NCBI GenBank assembly: GCA_047626155.1
Contig: JBLHRR010000222.1
Location: 1-6,174, forward strand
DNA: 6,174 nt
Source: CALGLS01 sp047626155
GTDB taxonomy: Bacteria; Bacteroidota; Bacteroidia; Chitinophagales; Saprospiraceae
Reading direction: 5' to 3'
Shown one piece after another: positions 1 to 4,567 of the stretch. A program made the translations under genes and the position numbers. Below the pieces are notes generated by a model. The model was not told the origin of the DNA and ran no database searches. It was given only the letters and a program-made list of their open reading frames with translations. Position 1 is the stretch's first letter. Each line of letters opens with the position of its first letter.

Positions 1-29
1 ATCGAGTAATCGAGAAATCCAACAATCCA

Positions 30-46
30 ACCGCCGAAAGGCAGGT
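30..46 (+). repeat. GNRA-capped hairpin in repeat copy 1
   Basis: ACCGCC, loop GAAA, then GGC-A-GGT. All six base pairs form if one A (position 43) is bulged, and the loop fits the stable GNRA tetraloop class. It lies in the 20-base cassette of the 60-base repeat. Folding as RNA is inferred from pairing only. Confidence 0.55.
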
Positions 47-89
47 CTAACAATCCAAGAATCGACTAATCGAGAAATCCAACAATCCA

Positions 90-106
90 ACCGCCGGAAG
101 GCAGGT
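90..106 (+). repeat. GNRA-capped hairpin in repeat copy 2
   Basis: This has the same stem and bulged A (position 103) as the hairpin 60 bases upstream, but the loop is GGAA (96-99) instead of GAAA. The single change falls at the free second position of a GNRA loop, so the motif is kept in both copies. Confidence 0.55.
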
Positions 107-229
107 CTAACAATCCAAGAATCGAGTAATCTAGAAATCCAAAAAAATCACATAAGAAGATCGAATTTATTGGCTCTTGTAAATAGGTGTTTTCATTCTG
201 ATGCGCTGAAAAATATTCCTCAAGAGTAA

Positions 230-246
230 TTTGTTGAATAAACAAA
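230..246. promoter_or_regulatory. Short inverted repeat TTTGTT-N5-AACAAA upstream of the FMN reductase operon
   Basis: The two 6-base arms are perfectly complementary around a GAATA spacer. The element ends one base before a stronger inverted repeat that has the same 5-base spacer length. It could be a second regulator site, or the TTTG/TTG bases inside it could serve as a -33 element. The arms are AT-rich and short, so chance is a real possibility. Confidence 0.3.
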
Positions 247-247
247 C

Positions 248-268
248 CCTAGGAAGTATATTCCTAGG
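248..268. promoter_or_regulatory. Candidate MarR operator, CCTAGGAA-N5-TTCCTAGG
   Basis: This is a perfect inverted repeat with two 8-base arms (248-255 and 261-268) around the spacer GTATA. It lies 82 bases upstream of the first gene of an operon that encodes its own MarR-type repressor, and just upstream of a -7-like element at 288-295. MarR dimers typically bind palindromes of about this length overlapping the promoter and repress their own operon. Each arm contains the self-complementary CCTAGG. The repeat is seen directly; binding by the product of 897-1334 is inferred from position. Confidence 0.55.
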
Positions 269-287
269 TAAATAAAAATATTTGTTT

Positions 288-295
288 TATATTTG
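288..295 (+). promoter_or_regulatory. Probable Bacteroidota -7 promoter element (TATATTTG)
   Basis: The bases match the Bacteroidota consensus TAnnTTTG exactly and lie 54 bases before the chosen ATG at 350. No good -33 TTTG sits at the usual distance; the expected place falls at the edge of the inverted repeat 248-268, which suits a regulated or weak promoter. An alternative is TTG at 234-236, N20, then TATATTCC (257-264), which would put the -7 box inside that inverted repeat. Either way the palindrome overlaps promoter sequence. Confidence 0.4.
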
Positions 296-349
296 CTTCA
301 TAATTTTATTAATTACAACACATATTTTAAGAAAAAATCAATAACTAAT

Positions 350-886
350 ATGAAAAATATAATAGCCTTTGCTGGCAGTAACAGTAAAAACTCAATAAAT
401 AAACAACTTGCTGTTTATACAGCTAATCAAGTACAAGGTGCAAAAGTAACGGCACTTGACTTAAACGATTTTGATTTGCCATTATATGGGATTGATTTGG
501 AGATAGAACACGGTATTCCTGCTGATGCACAACGGTTTCTGGATTTGATTAAAGATGCAGATGGTATTGTTTTGTCGCTAGCCGAACACAATGGGGCTTA
601 TACGACTGCATTTAAGAATGCATTTGATTGGATGTCTCGATTGGATGGGAAATTATGGAGCGATGTACCTATGTTTTTAATGGCTACCTCTGGTGGTGCA
701 AGGGGAGGAGCTACTGTTTTGGAAATTGCTAAAGGACGTTTTCCTTATATGGGAGGAAATATTGTGGCCGACTTTTCACTTCCAAGTTTTGGGGATAATT
801 TTTCTGATGAAGGTATTTCTGATATTGCCTTAAAGAAGACTTTTGAAAACTCGGTGTCGGCTTTTGAATCTGTTCTTAATTCTTAA
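350..886 (+). CDS. NAD(P)H-dependent FMN reductase-family flavoprotein
   Basis: A 178-residue flavodoxin-like protein of the NADPH-dependent FMN reductase family (quinone, azo or chromate reductase type). It would bind FMN and move electrons from NAD(P)H to flavin or small electrophiles in the cytosol. The N-terminal strand plus phosphate loop is visible (IIAFAGS at 4-10, then NSKNSINKQL), as are DLPLY (42-46), the family's E-H-N-G loop followed by a KNAFDW helix (79-94), and the glycine-rich ATSGGARGG segment (112-120) expected near the flavin. The length is typical. I chose the ATG at 350 because the 19-residue extension to a TTG at 293 is AT-rich, unlike the family, and overlaps the promoter element. 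It is the first gene of an operon with a MarR regulator 10 bases downstream and a pirin. The substrate cannot be read from the sequence. Confidence 0.9.
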   Translation: MKNIIAFAGSNSKNSINKQLAVYTANQVQGAKVTALDLNDFDLPLYGIDLEIEHGIPADAQRFLDLIKDADGIVLSLAEHNGAYTTAFKNAFDWMSRLDGKLWSDVPMFLMATSGGARGGATVLEIAKGRFPYMGGNIVADFSLPSFGDNFSDEGISDIALKKTFENSVSAFESVLNS

Positions 887-896
887 AATAATTTAG

Positions 897-1334
897 ATGG
901 GAGATATTTCTAAGGATATAAATTCGACGTTTAAAAATAATAAAGTAAAGGCTTTATTGAATCTAATATATACAGCGAATTGGATCAACAGCAAGCAGAA
1001 TACTTTTTTTAAGCCCTTCGGAATTTCTCCACAGCAATACAATATTTTGCGAATACTAAGGGGAGCACCTGAACCGATTGCAGTTCAGACAATAAAAGAT
1101 AGAATGCTAGAGCGAGCTCCCAATACCACGCGTCTTATGGATAAGATGTGCTCAAAAAAACTAATAGATAGAGTGCCTTGTCCGGGCGATAGAAGAGTAG
1201 TGCATATTGAGATCACTGAGGATGGCTTGCAACTCCTAAAGAAAATTGATAAAGAAGGCAAAGATGATATATTAAAAAATTTGACAGAGGAAGAAGCTAT
1301 TGTTCTTAGTGATTTATTAGACAGAATAAGATGA
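897..1334 (+). CDS. MarR-family winged-helix transcriptional regulator
   Basis: A 145-residue DNA-binding repressor of the MarR type, expected to act as a dimer. Helical N-terminal residues (16-38) would form part of the dimer interface. The winged helix runs from about 44 to 117, with SPQQYNILRILRG (44-56), a recognition region around NTTRLMDKM (76-84) and the wing PGDRR (96-100), whose D-R-R is the family hallmark. A C-terminal helix (about 119-145) completes the fold. Two cysteines, C85 beside the recognition helix and C95 just before the wing, could act as thiol sensors; this is inference. The start lies 10 bases after the reductase stop and pirin follows, so it is probably autoregulated through the palindrome at 248-268. 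The ligand is unknown; the neighbours suggest a quinone or other electrophile, as for MhqR or QorR-type regulators. Confidence 0.93.
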   Translation: MGDISKDINSTFKNNKVKALLNLIYTANWINSKQNTFFKPFGISPQQYNILRILRGAPEPIAVQTIKDRMLERAPNTTRLMDKMCSKKLIDRVPCPGDRRVVHIEITEDGLQLLKKIDKEGKDDILKNLTEEEAIVLSDLLDRIR

Positions 1335-1347
1335 ATAACAATAAATG

Positions 1348-1353
1348 AAAGGA
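1348..1353 (+). promoter_or_regulatory. Shine-Dalgarno-like AAAGGA before the pirin gene
   Basis: AAAGGA sits 8 bases before the ATG at 1362, a normal ribosome-binding distance, and supports that start. Bacteroidota mostly initiate without a Shine-Dalgarno pairing, so its contribution is uncertain. Confidence 0.4.
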
Positions 1354-1361
1354 CATTTAAA

Positions 1362-2231
1362 ATGAAGTTAAATAGTATAAGAAAAATAGGAAGAAGTGAT
1401 TTTGTGAACATGGGGCCCATTAAATTAAGACAGCCCATACCCACCCAAGAAATTGAATTGGTGGATCCATTTGTATTGTTACACCACTACGGACCGTATC
1501 CAATAAGTGAATTTAACAATCCATTTGATCTAGGGCCACATCCGCATAGAGGCTTTGAGCCAATAACCTTCTTGATTCAGGGAGAGCAATTGCATCGTGA
1601 CTCTTTGGGAAATGAAAGCGTTGTTAACGCTGGAGACGTGCAGTGGACAACAGCAGGAAGAGGTATCGTTCATGCCGAAGGCCCAACCAAGGAATTTATT
1701 AAAAGAGGTGGTGAATTGGAAGGAATCCAACTCTGGCTGAACCTTCCTTCGGAAAAGAAAATGATCCCTGCTAATTATCAGCATGTGAAGAATGATGATT
1801 TCCTAGTGGTTTCTTCGGAAGATTCAAAAGTCAATATTCAAGTTATTGCGGGAGCGTTAAATGGAACAAACGGAAGAATTGGAACCCAGACCTCTGTGAA
1901 TGCGTATATGATAGATGTTGAAGAGGGAGGTGAATTTAATCTTCCGGTTTCAAAAGAGCACCAATCCCTAGTATATCTCTTACATGGCGAGGTATTGATA
2001 AATAACTCAGAAGTATTGGCCTTAAATGAAAATCAAATGGTTTGGTTTGGCCAAGATGGTGATGGATTCTCTATAAAAGGGAAGTCGAACAGCAAGTTGT
2101 TGTTTTTGTCCGGAACTCCTATTGACGAACCAATATCAAGTTATGGTCCTTATGTGATGAATACCCAAACCGAAATTATGGAAGCAATGCGTGATTATCA
2201 AAGCGGAAAGATGGGCTTTCTTACAGCCTAA
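1362..2231 (+). CDS. Pirin family protein (bicupin, quercetinase type)
   Basis: A 289-residue pirin, a cytosolic two-cupin metalloprotein. Bacterial members such as E. coli YhhW cleave quercetin in vitro, but physiological substrates are mostly unknown. The N-terminal cupin carries the complete metal set: GPHPHRGFE gives H60 and H62, and the GRGIVHAE segment gives H104 and E106, matching the His-His-His-Glu iron site of pirins. The second cupin (about 170-250) lacks a comparable metal motif, as is usual. The C-terminal segment with GTPIDEP and a closing YGPYVMNT...AMRDYQSGKMGF stretch is characteristic of the family, and the length is typical. The gene starts 27 bases after the marR stop and is followed by an intrinsic terminator, so it is the last gene of the operon. 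A role in handling aromatic or quinone compounds alongside the upstream flavoprotein is inferred. Confidence 0.95.
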   Translation: MKLNSIRKIGRSDFVNMGPIKLRQPIPTQEIELVDPFVLLHHYGPYPISEFNNPFDLGPHPHRGFEPITFLIQGEQLHRDSLGNESVVNAGDVQWTTAGRGIVHAEGPTKEFIKRGGELEGIQLWLNLPSEKKMIPANYQHVKNDDFLVVSSEDSKVNIQVIAGALNGTNGRIGTQTSVNAYMIDVEEGGEFNLPVSKEHQSLVYLLHGEVLINNSEVLALNENQMVWFGQDGDGFSIKGKSNSKLLFLSGTPIDEPISSYGPYVMNTQTEIMEAMRDYQSGKMGFLTA

Positions 2232-2237
2232 TAAATA

Positions 2238-2261
2238 AGCATCCTTAGGGGTGCTTTTTTT
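2238..2261 (+). terminator. Intrinsic terminator of the reductase-marR-pirin operon
   Basis: AGCATCC, loop TTAG, GGGTGCT: a 7-pair stem (one T-G wobble) at 2238-2255 that runs directly into a run of seven T (2255-2261). It starts 6 bases after the pirin stop codon. Confidence 0.88.
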
Positions 2262-2490
2262 ATATAAAAATACGATATTTGCCGCTGTCCTACGATTAGA
2301 TGATAACTGTAGGGCTTTATACTGAGTTATCTTAAACTGAGTGTTCGATCGAAACTGCTTTAGGGAACAGCCGTGGCAATTGTATAAGGCTTTCTTGTTG
2401 AAGCCACTGTGATTTTAGTCATATGTCGACTGCTTAAATCCCGACCCTACTCCTTTTGATGATGTAGGTTAACGCATAAAAAAATATAAT
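2262..2490 (+). other. Non-coding spacer with several possible RNA stems (candidate leader or ncRNA)
   Basis: No plausible gene was found in this 229-base spacer. Visible pairings are GTCCTAC (2287-2293) with GTAGGGC (2309-2315), 7 pairs; ACA plus GTGGC (2367-2377, three bases bulged) with GCCACTGT (2403-2410); GGCTTT (2388-2393) with GAAGCC (2400-2405), which competes with the previous stem; and CCTAC (2446-2450) with GTAGG (2464-2468). GTAGGG at 2309-2314 could instead pair with CCCTAC at 2445-2450, closing a domain of about 140 bases. There is also a 10-base palindrome (TTCGATCGAA, 2344-2353) and a repeated ACTGAGT (2321, 2336). A weak promoter-like TTTG (2278-2281) is present without a good -7 partner. 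It may be the 5' leader of the downstream gene pair, an independent small RNA, or a decayed sequence. It matches no RNA family that I recognise. Confidence 0.3.
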
Positions 2491-2673
2491 ATGGGAATGA
2501 ATAAAAATACAGTATTGGCCTGGGCAACTTTTATAATGATCTTTATTGGCTTTGTTTTAATTGCGATGGGAGCATTTAAATATGATGATGTTGCCGGATG
2601 GGGCTTTGCATCAGTGGGTATTGGTTTTCTAGCAAATGCATGGGTTTTTAATGCGCTTAAAGGGCGTGTTTAA
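2491..2673 (+). CDS. Small two-helix membrane protein, CAL67264 family
   Basis: A 60-residue hydrophobic protein with two predicted membrane helices, about residues 7-28 (VLAWATFIMIFIGFVLIAMG core) and 37-56 (GFASVGIGFLANAWVF). A short charged link, KYDDVAG, joins them and the tail is basic (LKGRV). I recognise it as the CAL67264-type membrane protein, a small conserved family of flavobacteria named after a Gramella locus; its function is unknown. The start at 2491 is followed by a second Met (residue 3), so initiation two codons later is possible. No Shine-Dalgarno is visible, and the leader is A-rich. The stop lies 40 bases before ettA with no terminator between them, so the two are probably cotranscribed. 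A functional link with translation control is only suggested by that position. Confidence 0.85.
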   Translation: MGMNKNTVLAWATFIMIFIGFVLIAMGAFKYDDVAGWGFASVGIGFLANAWVFNALKGRV

Positions 2674-2703
2674 ATAAAGAACAAAATAAAAATTTTAAAA
2701 AAT

Positions 2704-2708
2704 AAGGA
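2704..2708 (+). promoter_or_regulatory. Shine-Dalgarno-like AAGGA before ettA
   Basis: AAGGA (within TAAGGA) lies 5 bases before the ATG at 2714 and supports this start. It stands out because the other genes here, apart from pirin, have no such site, as is usual in Bacteroidota. Confidence 0.45.
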
Positions 2709-2713
2709 ATACA

Positions 2714-4405
2714 ATGTCTGACGATAAGAAAGTAATTTTCTCCATGTCTGGGTTAACCAAAACATACCAAAATGCCCAAACTCCGGTTCTCAAAAATATA
2801 TATCTAAGTTTCTTTTATGGTGCTAAAATTGGAATTTTAGGACTTAATGGAAGTGGGAAATCTACCTTGCTAAAGATCATTGCTGGGGTAGAAAAAAACT
2901 ACCAAGGGGATGTTGTATTCGCTCCCGGCTATTCGGTTGGCTATTTGGAGCAAGAGCCTAAACTTGATGAGTCTAAAACTGTCTTAGAGATTGTAAAGGA
3001 GGGTGCTGCCGAGACGGTTGCTATTCTGGATGAGTACAACAAGATCAACGATATGTTTGGTTTGGAAGAAGTGTATACTGATGCCGATAAAATGGATAAG
3101 CTCATGGCGCGTCAGTCGATTTTACAAGATCAAATAGATGCTTCGAATGCTTGGGAACTTGATACCAAACTGGAAATCGCGATGGATGCGTTGCGTACTC
3201 CTGAAGGAGATAAATCTATAGCTGTACTTTCTGGTGGAGAGCGCAGAAGAGTTGCTTTATGTCGTTTGTTATTACAAGAACCGGATGTATTGTTATTGGA
3301 TGAACCAACGAATCACTTGGATGCTGAAAGTGTTCACTGGTTAGAGCATCATTTGGCACAATATAAAGGGACAGTAATTGCTGTAACTCACGATAGATAC
3401 TTCTTGGATAATATTGCAGGTTGGATTTTGGAATTAGATCGTGGTGAAGGTATTCCTTGGAAAGGAAATTACTCCTCTTGGTTGGACCAAAAGTCAACCC
3501 GAATGGCACAAGAAAGTAAGACTGCATCCAAGCGTCAAAAAACCTTGGAGCGAGAGCTGGAGTGGGTGAGACAAGGAGCTAAAGGGCGTCAGGCGAAACA
3601 AAAAGCACGTTTGAACAATTACGACAAATTATTAAGTCAGGACCAGAAACAACTAGACGAAAAACTGGAAATTTACATTCCTAATGGACCGCGACTTGGT
3701 ACCAATGTCATTGAGGCGAATGGAGTTAGTAAGGCTTATGGAGATAAATTGTTATACGAAGATTTGAATTTTAATCTACCGCAGGCAGGAATTGTTGGGA
3801 TTATTGGTCCGAATGGAGCAGGAAAGACTACGATATTTAAAATGATTATGGGCGAAGAAACTGCCGATAAAGGAGATTTCAAAATAGGGGAGACCGCAAA
3901 GATTGCTTACGTAGATCAGGCGCATTCGAATATTGACGCTGAAAAATCTATCTGGCAGAATTTTAGTGACGGACAAGAACTTGTAATGATGGGCGGGAAG
4001 GAAGTGAATTCTAGAGCCTATTTGAGTCGTTTTAATTTTAGCGGAAGTGAACAGAATAAGAAAGTATCAATGCTTTCTGGAGGGGAGCGAAATAGATTGC
4101 ATTTGGCCATGACCCTTAAAGAAGAAGGAAACGTTTTACTTCTCGATGAGCCTACAAATGATCTAGATGTTAATACATTACGTGCTCTGGAAGAAGGTTT
4201 AGAGAACTTTGCCGGCTGTGGTGTAATTATTAGTCACGACCGTTGGTTTTTAGATCGTGTTTGTACCCACATACTTGCTTTTGAAGGCGATAGCCAAGTT
4301 TATTTCTTTGAAGGTGGCTTCAGTGAATATGAAGAAAACAAAAAGAAACGTTTGGGTGGGGATTTAATTCCGAAGCGAATAAAATACAAGAAATTAATTC
4401 GATAA
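2714..4405 (+). CDS. ettA: Energy-dependent translational throttle protein EttA (ABC-F ATPase)
   Basis: A 563-residue soluble ABC-F protein, close to the roughly 555 residues of E. coli EttA. EttA binds the ribosomal E site and gates entry into the elongation cycle according to the ATP/ADP ratio. Both nucleotide-binding domains are complete. NBD1 has Walker A GLNGSGKST (43-51), signature LSGGE (172-176), Walker B VLLLDEP (192-198, catalytic E197) and switch His226. NBD2 has GPNGAGKTT (365-373), LSGGE (454-458), VLLLDEP (474-480, E479) and His508. The insert between Walker A and signature in NBD1 (about 90-140) is the arm that contacts L1 and tRNA. The charged linker at about 245-325, with the RQGAKGRQAKQKAR stretch, is the P-site tRNA interaction motif. 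The GGDLIPKRIKYKK tail is typical of EttA and argues against other ABC-F types such as Uup or resistance proteins. No membrane segments are present, consistent with a non-transporter. It follows the small membrane protein gene by 40 bases and is followed by an octamer array and a terminator. Confidence 0.96.
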   Translation: MSDDKKVIFSMSGLTKTYQNAQTPVLKNIYLSFFYGAKIGILGLNGSGKSTLLKIIAGVEKNYQGDVVFAPGYSVGYLEQEPKLDESKTVLEIVKEGAAETVAILDEYNKINDMFGLEEVYTDADKMDKLMARQSILQDQIDASNAWELDTKLEIAMDALRTPEGDKSIAVLSGGERRRVALCRLLLQEPDVLLLDEPTNHLDAESVHWLEHHLAQYKGTVIAVTHDRYFLDNIAGWILELDRGEGIPWKGNYSSWLDQKSTRMAQESKTASKRQKTLERELEWVRQGAKGRQAKQKARLNNYDKLLSQDQKQLDEKLEIYIPNGPRLGTNVIEANGVSKAYGDKLLYEDLNFNLPQAGIVGIIGPNGAGKTTIFKMIMGEETADKGDFKIGETAKIAYVDQAHSNIDAEKSIWQNFSDGQELVMMGGKEVNSRAYLSRFNFSGSEQNKKVSMLSGGERNRLHLAMTLKEEGNVLLLDEPTNDLDVNTLRALEEGLENFAGCGVIISHDRWFLDRVCTHILAFEGDSQVYFFEGGFSEYEENKKKRLGGDLIPKRIKYKKLIR

Positions 4406-4412
4406 GTGAGCA

Positions 4413-4476
4413 ATGTGTTAGTGAGATAATGAGTTAATTAAATAATGCAATAATGTGTTAATGAAACAATAGAATA
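4413..4476. repeat. Degenerate 8-base tandem array after ettA
   Basis: Starting 8 bases after the ettA stop codon, 64 bases divide into eight consecutive octamers, mostly fitting RTGNNNTA. ATGTGTTA occurs twice (4413-4420 and 4453-4460), with variants such as GTGAGATA, ATGAGTTA and ATGCAATA between. Read one base earlier, the words begin AATG, the same phase as the AATC octamers of the repeat at 1-143. The array lies between the stop codon and the terminator, so it would be transcribed as 3' UTR. Its function is unknown. Low complexity makes part of the regularity possible by chance, but eight in-phase units is a strong pattern. Confidence 0.65.
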
Positions 4477-4483
4477 ACAACTG

Positions 4484-4513
4484 GCGCGCTTTTGTAAAGC
4501 GTGCTTTTTTTTT
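4484..4513 (+). terminator. Intrinsic terminator of the membrane protein-ettA unit
   Basis: GCGCGCTTT, loop TGT, AAAGCGTGC: a 9-pair stem with one G-T wobble (4484-4504), followed by nine T (4505-4513). It lies about 80 bases after the ettA stop, beyond the octamer array. It also insulates the S9 peptidase gene, whose promoter begins 5 bases later. Confidence 0.9.
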
Positions 4514-4517
4514 AGAA

Positions 4518-4548
4518 TTTGAAACACCTTATTTATATAGTAACTTTA
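4518..4548 (+). promoter_or_regulatory. Bacteroidota-type promoter for the S9 peptidase gene
   Basis: TTTG (4518-4521), 19 bases, then TAACTTTA (4541-4548), which matches TAnnTTTG except for the last base. Spacing is as expected for the primary sigma factor of Bacteroidota. Transcription would start around 4555, giving a leader of only about a dozen bases before the ATG at 4568. Confidence 0.65.
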
Positions 4549-4567
4549 GCATTCCAAAAATTCAATT

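Larger units (their letters stand above)
1..143. repeat. Composite 60-base tandem repeat (octamers plus hairpin cassette), truncated at left edge
   Basis: Bases 1-60 and 61-120 are near-identical units differing at only two positions (6/66 G to C, 37/97 A to G). A third, decaying partial copy runs from 121 to about 143. Each unit breaks down exactly into five 8-base words of the form AATCNANN (for example AATCCAAC, AATCGAGA) plus a 20-base cassette (92-111 in the second copy) containing a small hairpin. The array probably continues left of the window. It resembles the mosaic intergenic repeats found in flavobacterial genomes. One frame is open through it only because 60 is a multiple of three, so I treat it as non-coding. 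The repeat structure is seen directly. Any function (3' UTR element, minisatellite, protein-binding array) is unknown. Confidence 0.9.

Noticed and set aside
1..143. CRISPR array
   Set aside because: The units are directly adjacent without unique spacers, the 60-base period is built from octamers, and no cas gene is nearby.
174..226. CTCTTG (174-179) and CAAGAG (221-226) as a stem upstream of the operon
   Set aside because: It has six pairs with a 41-base loop and no T run, which is easily expected by chance.
2..229. An open frame of 75 codons from the left edge through the 60-base repeat, which would encode a 20-residue repeat protein ending at TAA 227-229
   Set aside because: It has no ATG in the window, and it stays open only because the unit length is divisible by three. 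Opposite-strand frames through the repeat are open for the same reason, and the composition is that of intergenic repeats. It could be the tail of an upstream gene, but nothing supports this.
293..349. TTG-initiated 19-residue N-terminal extension of the FMN reductase
   Set aside because: It overlaps the -7 element and is AT-rich with no family similarity. The ATG at 350 gives the canonical N-terminus directly before the first beta strand.
1085..1444. Minus-strand open frame of 119 codons opposite marR and pirin
   Set aside because: It is a shadow of two well-supported plus-strand genes. Its product is a low-complexity hydrophobic sequence with no recognisable domain.
1530..1784. Minus-strand open frame opposite the pirin cupin domain
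   Set aside because: It lies wholly inside pirin on the other strand and has no recognisable features.
2426..2455. Possible tRNA 3' fragment or attachment site (AAATCCCGACCCTACTCC resembles a T arm and acceptor end)
   Set aside because: No matching 5' acceptor, D arm or anticodon arm lies at tRNA distance, the T-loop consensus is imperfect, and no integrase or element boundary is present.
3216..3976. Two minus-strand open frames (3216-3527 and 3776-3976) opposite ettA
   Set aside because: They are shadows of the conserved ABC-F coding sequence with no domain features.
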